A stretch of DNA of 5,660 nt from JAZSQZ01 sp045538175 (GTDB lineage Bacteria > Bacillota > Clostridia > Christensenellales > UBA1242). Positions 5,309 to 5,660 of this stretch are shown here, piece by piece. Location of the stretch: assembly GCA_045538175.1 (NCBI GenBank), contig JAZSQZ010000077.1, positions 1 to 5,660 of the forward strand. Reading direction: 5' to 3'. Under the pieces are notes generated by a model. That model worked only from the letters and a program-made list of their open reading frames with translations, was not told the DNA's origin and did no database searches. Within the stretch, counting starts at the first letter, position 1. Each line of letters opens with the position of its first letter. The translations under genes were made by a program, and so were the position numbers.

Positions 5309-5660
5309 ATGGCAGAAAAGATTTTTATTTCATCTTGTGAAGAAGAAACAATTTCAATTGCAACAGATTTTGCAAAGACAGTTAATAAAGGTGAAATTAT
5401 ATTATTAAATGGTGATTTGGGCAGTGGAAAATCGGTTTTTGCAAGGGGTGTTATAAGGGCTTTCGGCGTAAAAAAACAAATTCCTAGCCCTACATTTACA
5501 ATTGTTAATGAATATGATGCCGAATTTTGCAAACTTTATCACTTTGATATGTACAGGCTTGAAGAAGTGGAAGAAGCAATTGCAATAGGTGTTGACGAGA
5601 TTTTTGAAGACCTAGAGTCGATAAAACTTGTTGAATGGCCAGAAAAAGTATGGCAAATCA
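5309..5660 (+). CDS. tsaE: TsaE, ATPase of the tRNA t6A modification complex (C-terminus cut by window edge)
   Basis: TsaE (YjeE/YdiB family) works with TsaB and TsaD to place the threonylcarbamoyl group on A37 of ANN-decoding tRNAs; its ATPase activity resets the complex. The 117 residues present cover the P-loop GDLGSGKS (35-42; the family usually has GKT, and serine is a conservative substitution), the family block IPSPTFTIVNEY (58-69), the HFDMYRL motif (78-84) with D80, and VEWPE (108-112). The ATG is preceded by AGGTG (5300-5304) at 4 bases, which supports the start. Full-length proteins run to about 140-160 residues, so some 30-40 are beyond the right edge. tsaB, rimI or tsaD often follow in Firmicutes, which cannot be seen here. 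Confidence 0.96.
   Translation, partial: MAEKIFISSCEEETISIATDFAKTVNKGEIILLNGDLGSGKSVFARGVIRAFGVKKQIPSPTFTIVNEYDAEFCKLYHFDMYRLEEVEEAIAIGVDEIFEDLESIKLVEWPEKVWQI

Overview
This is an AT-rich, low-GC stretch of bacterial chromosome, most like the Firmicutes/Clostridia. The signs are consensus SigA-type promoters, AGGAG-type ribosome binding sites, stops that are TAA or TAG, and clostridial-type versions of housekeeping proteins. I cannot name the organism. An uncultured clostridial lineage would fit the unusual gene order, but that is inference.

Layout. (1) Positions 1-1063, minus strand: the start and most of a cysteine desulfurase-like PLP enzyme, cut by the left edge shortly after its catalytic cysteine. 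(2) Divergent from it, 1168-1422: a small DUF3343 (Se/S carrier-like) protein. The two probably form a sulfur or selenium handling pair sharing a 104-base intergenic region. (3) From a near-perfect extended -10 promoter (1475-1503), a compact operon nth-obg-yhbY (1510-3726). It encodes endonuclease III, the ribosome-assembly GTPase Obg and a YhbY RNA-binding protein, and ends at a bidirectional terminator. (4) On the minus strand, 3763-4563: a four-helix membrane protein with a cytoplasmic alpha/beta domain that I do not recognise. (5) Divergent from it, rsfS (4666-5217), the ribosomal silencing factor, with an unusual lysine-rich tail, followed by an A/T hairpin terminator. (6) From 5309 past the right edge: tsaE, the ATPase of the t6A tRNA-modification system, with its own promoter nested in the preceding terminator.

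How the genes fit together. Obg, YhbY and RsfS all act on the 50S subunit (assembly and subunit joining), and TsaE supports tRNA modification, so the right two thirds is a translation neighbourhood. In many clostridia yhbY is followed by nadD and yqeK before rsfS. Here those two are missing and the unknown membrane protein sits in the gap in reverse orientation.

Most of the window is ordinary housekeeping DNA, and I see no CRISPR array, mobile element, rRNA or tRNA. The points most worth a second look are the probable leaderless GTG start of nth, the 70-residue lysine-rich tail on RsfS, the unknown membrane protein, and the divergent desulfurase/DUF3343 pair.
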